Positions 60,475 to 64,000 of a DNA stretch of 64,000 bases are shown piece after piece (position 1 is the first letter of the stretch; each line of letters opens with the position of its first letter). The position numbers and the translations under genes were made by a program. Origin of the DNA: Scopulibacillus darangshiensis (GTDB taxonomy: Bacteria; Bacillota; Bacilli; Bacillales; Sporolactobacillaceae); contig NZ_SLXK01000006.1 in assembly GCF_004341035.1 (NCBI RefSeq), positions 1-64,000 on the forward strand, in the 5' to 3' direction. The notes beneath the pieces were generated by a model. The model was not told where the DNA came from and did not search any database. It saw only the letters and a list, made by a program, of their open reading frames with translations.

Positions 60475-61185
60475 CTACCCTCGTTTGAACGGATGGGGAA
60501 TGATCGATTTTTTGATTAATAATAGGATAATCCCAGCTGCCGTCAAAATGACTCCTGGAATAATGATTAATAATGGATTGGATTCACCGGTCTGTGGGAG
60601 CATACCTTTCCAACCCGCCCCGTCTGTGTTAGATGTTACATGAGTACTGACAGGTGTCAGACCCCCGCCATCGTTATGAGTTCCTCCGCCTTGAGTTGAA
60701 GGCGCCATATCACTGTCCACAAAAAAATTAAAAGCCACATCTGTCACTAAACCTTGGTATTCATTTCCTGACTTTTTAGGGAATTTAACCGTGAAAGTGA
60801 GGTCTTCCGAATCAAAGTCTTGGAGAGACCTTGATTCAAATCCTTTAAAATCCTTTAATCCCCCTTGATATAAGACACCTGATTGATCTTCTATTTTTAC
60901 AATCAATTGATCAAAGAGCTTTTCAGACCCAGATTTGCGCCCGACGTCTAAATTATAGTTAAAGCTTTTATTTCCTTTATTATGAATGGTTAATGTCCTA
61001 GTCGCCCAATCCCCCGGCTTCATGTTATTAACATTAAACAAATAATCCTGTGGTGTTGTGGCCAGATCTATCTCTGCTGCGGTTTTGCTCGCACTTGTAT
61101 TACCGAGCGGCAAAAATACAATCGCTGTCAGTGCCAAAAAACAGTACACCATGATTAACTTAAAAACGATCGATTTTAATTTCAT
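60475..61185 (-). CDS. LPXTG surface protein with a TasA-like ectodomain
   Basis: 236 residues. Signal peptide (~1-33), a beta-sandwich-like region (~35-165) with NNMKPGDWATRTLTIHNKGN that parallels NVDNLKPGDTMFRHFKLSNS of TasA, a Gly/Thr linker, then LPQTG (196-200), a membrane helix and the basic tail KKSIIPHPFKRG. Likely covalently wall-bound by the adjacent sortase and able to seed or anchor TasA fibres. The domain likeness is by eye. Confidence 0.85.
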   Translation of the reverse strand: MKLKSIVFKLIMVYCFLALTAIVFLPLGNTSASKTAAEIDLATTPQDYLFNVNNMKPGDWATRTLTIHNKGNKSFNYNLDVGRKSGSEKLFDQLIVKIEDQSGVLYQGGLKDFKGFESRSLQDFDSEDLTFTVKFPKKSGNEYQGLVTDVAFNFFVDSDMAPSTQGGGTHNDGGGLTPVSTHVTSNTDGAGWKGMLPQTGESNPLLIIIPGVILTAAGIILLLIKKSIIPHPFKRG

Positions 61186-61224
61186 AGTCTCTACCTCTCA
61201 ATTTGGATTTGTAGAGGTTTCGTA

Positions 61225-61253
61225 AAATAAGGCGGGAAGATCCCGCCTTATTT
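61225..61253 (-). terminator. Hairpin terminator after tasA copy 1
   Basis: AAATAAGGCGGGA-aga-TCCCGCCTTATTT, a 13-bp perfect stem in the gap to the LPXTG gene. A short T-run (TTTTACG) follows on the minus strand, so partial read-through is likely. Confidence 0.75.
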
Positions 61254-61258
61254 GTAAG

Positions 61259-61852
61259 TTATCTTTCTGTACCAGCTGTTTGATGAGCATCAAAATTCCA
61301 AGTCAAATTTAAAGCATCACCTTGAAATTTATTCTGGTCTTTACCATTGTCTTTGAATTCAAAGTAGACGTACAGATTATCCGAATCTCCAGGTTGGAGC
61401 GGTCCATGTTCTCCAAAGATTGGACTCCATATTTCGTCCTTTATTGCATTTGGTGTCATACTTTGTAAATGAGATAAGGATGTTTCAAAAACCGGAATAC
61501 TACCCCTATCGGCGTTGAATAAGAATTTCACAATAATATGATCTCCGAAATCCTCACCACCGTTGTTACCCTTTGCATCATCTACTGTATAACTTGTGCT
61601 CATAGCGACATCTTTGATCGGTAATGTACCACTGTTAGATAGTTTGAAGTGGCGGAACATTGTATCTCCCGGTTTGAGATTGTCGACGTTAATGATCGTA
61701 GACGGATCGACTCCTAAATCCAAAGTTCCTGCTGCGAAGGTGTTGTTTGTGACTTCTTGGTCGCTGAAATACGCGTAAGTTCCTCCTCCTACTAGCGACA
61801 GACCCAATGCCGCTGTGGCAATACCCATACCTAACTTCTTTTTAATACCCAT
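61259..61852 (-). CDS. tasA: TasA/camelysin-family biofilm fibre protein, copy 1
   Basis: 197 residues. The signal peptide is of the SipW-processed type (MGIKKKLGMGIATAALGLSL, cleaved near GTYA-YFSDQE). Mature beta-sandwich with NTFAAGTLDLGVDP and VDNLKPGDTMFRHFKLSNSG. Forms extracellular fibres of the matrix. I start it at the ATG at 61852, with GAGGAGGAAAAGG directly upstream; the longer frame (61927) has no signal-peptide N-terminus. A close paralogue lies just upstream. Confidence 0.93.
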   Translation of the reverse strand: MGIKKKLGMGIATAALGLSLVGGGTYAYFSDQEVTNNTFAAGTLDLGVDPSTIINVDNLKPGDTMFRHFKLSNSGTLPIKDVAMSTSYTVDDAKGNNGGEDFGDHIIVKFLFNADRGSIPVFETSLSHLQSMTPNAIKDEIWSPIFGEHGPLQPGDSDNLYVYFEFKDNGKDQNKFQGDALNLTWNFDAHQTAGTER

Positions 61853-62017
61853 CCTTTTCCTCCTCTTACCCGTTTTCGGGTATGTAAAGTTATATATGAA
61901 CCCGCAAATTTGCGGAGGTTCATCCATTAAGGCTTCTTTCTCTCTTTTTGCATCACCTATGGCTTGGATCTGACATATCTTGAAGGAGGTTAGGTGATTG
62001 ATTGATTAATAGATTTT

Positions 62018-62599
62018 TTATCTTTCTTCACCAGCAGTTTGCGTTGCATCAAAAGTCCACTTAAGATTGACCTTATCGCCTTGGAATTCATTTTGGTCCT
62101 TATCATTGTCAACAAACTCAAATTCAACGTACATTTTATTCATTTTACCGGCCTTTAGCTTTCCGCCGCTGCCGTCTATGATGTTCTTTTGTATGACATC
62201 AAGCGGCTTGCTTTTTAGCTCCGCTAATGTCGCTGAGTACACAATGCCTTGGTTATTAGTATCATTAACCAAAAAGTTAACCATGATATGCTTGCCAAAA
62301 TCATCTTTGTTATTACCTTTAGCATCAGTGACTGTATAGTCTGTATTTAAAGTGATGTCCCCGATATCAAGTGAACCATTGTTCTTAAGCTTGAACTCCC
62401 GATACATTGTATCCCCAGGTTTGATGTTATCCACATTGATAATCTTGGTTGGATTTGTGGTCAGATCCAAAGTCCCCGCCGCAAACGTGTTATTCGTTAC
62501 TTCCTGATCGCTAAAATAAGCATAAGTTCCGCCGCCCACCAAAGATAAACCAAGTGCTGCTGAAGCAATTCCCATACCCAATTTCTTTTTAAGACCCAT
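62018..62599 (-). CDS. tasA: TasA/camelysin-family biofilm fibre protein, copy 2
   Basis: 193 residues. The first ~45 residues are nearly identical to copy 1 (MGLKKKLGMGIASAALGLSL ... NTFAAGTLDL). The mature parts diverge (NPTKIINVDNIKPGDTMYRE; C-terminal KVNLKWTFDATQTAGEER). This indicates tandem duplication with selection or gene conversion in the export signal. ATG at 62599 with AAAGG upstream. It lies 91 bp after sipW. Confidence 0.93.
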   Translation of the reverse strand: MGLKKKLGMGIASAALGLSLVGGGTYAYFSDQEVTNNTFAAGTLDLTTNPTKIINVDNIKPGDTMYREFKLKNNGSLDIGDITLNTDYTVTDAKGNNKDDFGKHIMVNFLVNDTNNQGIVYSATLAELKSKPLDVIQKNIIDGSGGKLKAGKMNKMYVEFEFVDNDKDQNEFQGDKVNLKWTFDATQTAGEER

Positions 62600-62653
62600 T
62601 ATAAGCATCCTTTCATTTACCTATTTCCCAATAGATATGTACAATTTATTTTG

Positions 62654-62682
62654 AACCCGGGGATGGGCATGCCCTTTCCGGG
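62654..62682. promoter_or_regulatory. Hairpin between sipW and tasA copy 2
   Basis: CCCGG-ggat-GGGCATGCCC-ttt-CCGGG: nested palindrome without a T-run. It may protect the 5' end of the tasA message or limit read-through, letting tasA be made in excess over sipW. Confidence 0.55.
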
Positions 62683-62690
62683 AATCAAGC

Positions 62691-63266
62691 TTATTGACTT
62701 ACTGTTGACGTATCCTTTTCCTTTGGATCCTCTAAATCTTTTATAGCCCTCCAAATCGTGATAACTGAGTAGATGATTAATAGAATCCCTGGAAGAACTA
62801 GAAGAATCGCTGTCCCCTCTTTTGATTGGGCATAATTCATAAAATAACCGACGTAGGGAATGGTGAACCCGGTATATACCGCCATGACATTTTTTGCTAG
62901 TACAGGCTCTCTATCAGCTTCCTCATTGTTGTCACCCTTAGTAATATATTGCGTGTGACTACCCGTTCCTTTCACCTCATGGATGCGGTGAGTGACGACC
63001 GTATGTTGATCCTTCAAAAAAGTAATGACTTTACCCTTCTTGAGGTTGGTTTTATTTTCGATCGGTTTTACTGCAATGATCGATCCGGTTAGAAAAGTAG
63101 GTTCCATTGAGCCGGATAACACCGACTTCAACTGATAACCAAAAAAGTTCGGTTCACCGCCTGATGCCTTTGATGAAATGACGACAAACCCCATAAAAAG
63201 TAATGTTATAAACAAAATTGTCGTCACGAATCTGCTGACCCATTTTTTGAATGTGTGAAATGTCAT
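62691..63266 (-). CDS. sipW: ER-type signal peptidase I (SipW)
   Basis: 191 residues. N-terminal and C-terminal membrane segments. The catalytic Ser is S53 (LSGSMEPTF) and the base is His H93 (VVTHRI) instead of Lys, which marks the ER/archaeal-type SipW class. It removes the signal peptides of TasA and TapA. It lies between tapA and the tasA pair, the B. subtilis order. Confidence 0.94.
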   Translation of the reverse strand: MTFHTFKKWVSRFVTTILFITLLFMGFVVISSKASGGEPNFFGYQLKSVLSGSMEPTFLTGSIIAVKPIENKTNLKKGKVITFLKDQHTVVTHRIHEVKGTGSHTQYITKGDNNEEADREPVLAKNVMAVYTGFTIPYVGYFMNYAQSKEGTAILLVLPGILLIIYSVITIWRAIKDLEDPKEKDTSTVSQ

Positions 63267-63298
63267 GTTATCCTCCCGTTATGTGTTTAACTTTCCCT

Positions 63299-64000
63299 TT
63301 ACTTTTTCGTTGTATCCTGCTGAATAGACTGATTATCGTCTTGTTTCACTTCTCCTTCTGGTGCTTTGGATTGTTCCTCTTTATTCAGCTTCTTAACTTC
63401 CTGATTCTTATCACCAGAACCATCTTTACTCTCCGTCACTTGTTTTTCGTCACTGCTTTTTTCCGCAGTCTGTGTCTTGTCAGGAGCAGACCTTGATTTA
63501 TTGGATTCTGATTTAACATTGTTCTCCGCTGCTTTCGCCTTTTTACTATCATTAGATTTCGCTTCTTCTTGCTGCTTACCCGACTTTTCCTTCTCAGTTT
63601 CCGCCGGTGCCTTGCAAGATATCGTTATGGCTTCACTCCACAGCTCACCCTTGCCAGGATGATCTGGGCGTTGGTATGCTTTAAACATATAGTTACCAGA
63701 CTTTTCCGGTTTGTAAGTCAGCGTGTGTTTTCCCCCTGATTGCAATGCTGGAATTTGCCCGGACGCTAAGTTTGAGCCATTTTTAGGATTTCCTTTCGAA
63801 ATCCAGTAAACCTCATATTTTACCGGCCCTTTCATCGCCTTTGCATCTTTACCGTTTTGGATGATGGCAGCGAGTTCATCACATGTTCCTTTTTGGCTGA
63901 TAAATTTAAGGGAGCTCTTATCCCATTTATCATCCTCACCCGTGTCCCATGACCCAACAGGGATCGTCATCGCAACCTTTTCTGAATCATTGAAATAGGC
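63299..64000 (-). CDS. tapA: TapA-type amyloid fibre anchoring/assembly protein, 5' part outside window
   Basis: The frame continues past the right edge; 233 codons plus the stop are seen. At the edge AYFNDSEKVA precedes MTIPVGSWDTG, near the expected SipW cleavage point. The TapA domain (WDKSSLKFISQKGTCDELAA, YEVYWISKGNPKNGS, SEAITISCKAP) ends near residue 130 of the visible part. A ~100-residue Lys/Glu/Ser/Asp-rich disordered tail follows. TapA helps TasA fibres assemble and attach. First gene of the visible matrix operon. Confidence 0.88.
   Translation of the reverse strand, partial: AYFNDSEKVAMTIPVGSWDTGEDDKWDKSSLKFISQKGTCDELAAIIQNGKDAKAMKGPVKYEVYWISKGNPKNGSNLASGQIPALQSGGKHTLTYKPEKSGNYMFKAYQRPDHPGKGELWSEAITISCKAPAETEKEKSGKQQEEAKSNDSKKAKAAENNVKSESNKSRSAPDKTQTAEKSSDEKQVTESKDGSGDKNQEVKKLNKEEQSKAPEGEVKQDDNQSIQQDTTKK

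Overview
The window looks like a chromosomal segment of a low-to-moderate GC, spore-forming Bacillales bacterium (Bacillaceae or Sporolactobacillaceae type; I cannot fix the genus). The main pointers are the B. subtilis-like block lexA-yneA-ynzC-tkt-sirA-yneF-ccdC-DUF2621, the biofilm genes tapA-sipW-tasA with sinR, and strong AGGAGG-type ribosome binding sites throughout. The organism uses selenium in two ways. It has a full selenocysteine system: selA, selB, selC (tRNA-Sec) and a selD that is itself a selenoprotein with an in-frame UGA. It also has mnmH (selU) for 2-selenouridine in tRNA.

Layout. 0-0.3 kb: 3' end of an IS3-family insertion sequence. 0.3-2.5 kb: divergent LysR regulator and MFS exporter. 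2.58-3.44 kb: a perfectly periodic 52-bp tandem repeat. 3.5-6.3 kb: aconitase. 6.4-11.2 kb: selA, selD and selB in alternating orientation, with selD framed by two ~200-bp direct repeats. 11.3-17.9 kb: a leftward 4-hydroxyphenylacetate catabolic operon (hpaR-hpaC-hpaI-hpaE-hpaB-hpaD), then a Mug-type DNA glycosylase. 18.2-22.8 kb: a sigma-54-dependent regulator, an APC permease and a class III aminotransferase behind a clear -24/-12 promoter. 23.0-28.5 kb: N-acetylglucosamine uptake and catabolism (nagR-nagB-nagA, and divergently a SIS protein and a PTS EIICBA). 29-37 kb: assorted housekeeping genes, including an ABC transporter with a fused permease and binding protein, and threonine aldolase.

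37.25-44.09 kb: a ~6.8-kb integrative element with a tyrosine recombinase, a serine resolvase, a Rep-like winged-helix protein and small unknown genes. It sits inside selC. It duplicates the 5' half of the tRNA gene, leaves the native promoter and 5' half stranded at the left end, and appears to supply a replacement promoter and 5' half at the right end. The organism's only visible tRNA-Sec would then be expressed from element DNA. 44.2-46.4 kb: a PIN-domain toxin with a small overlooked antitoxin, a methyltransferase and a CD3324-type protein. 46.7-50.1 kb: proline synthesis (proC, proB, proA).

50.4-59.2 kb: the conserved lexA/tkt neighbourhood, plus a VanY-like peptidase, a CuA lipoprotein and mnmH. 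59.2-64.0 kb: a biofilm matrix locus read leftward, tapA (cut by the window edge)-sipW-tasA-tasA paralogue-LPXTG surface protein-class D sortase-sinR-small unknown ORF. It adds a covalent wall-anchoring module to the usual TasA fibre system.

A family of short hairpin-ended interspersed repeats occurs in three sub-types at seven places (7.8, 9.1, 18.0, 34.3 twice, 50.9 twice). All calls come from reading the sequence. No database or folding program was run.
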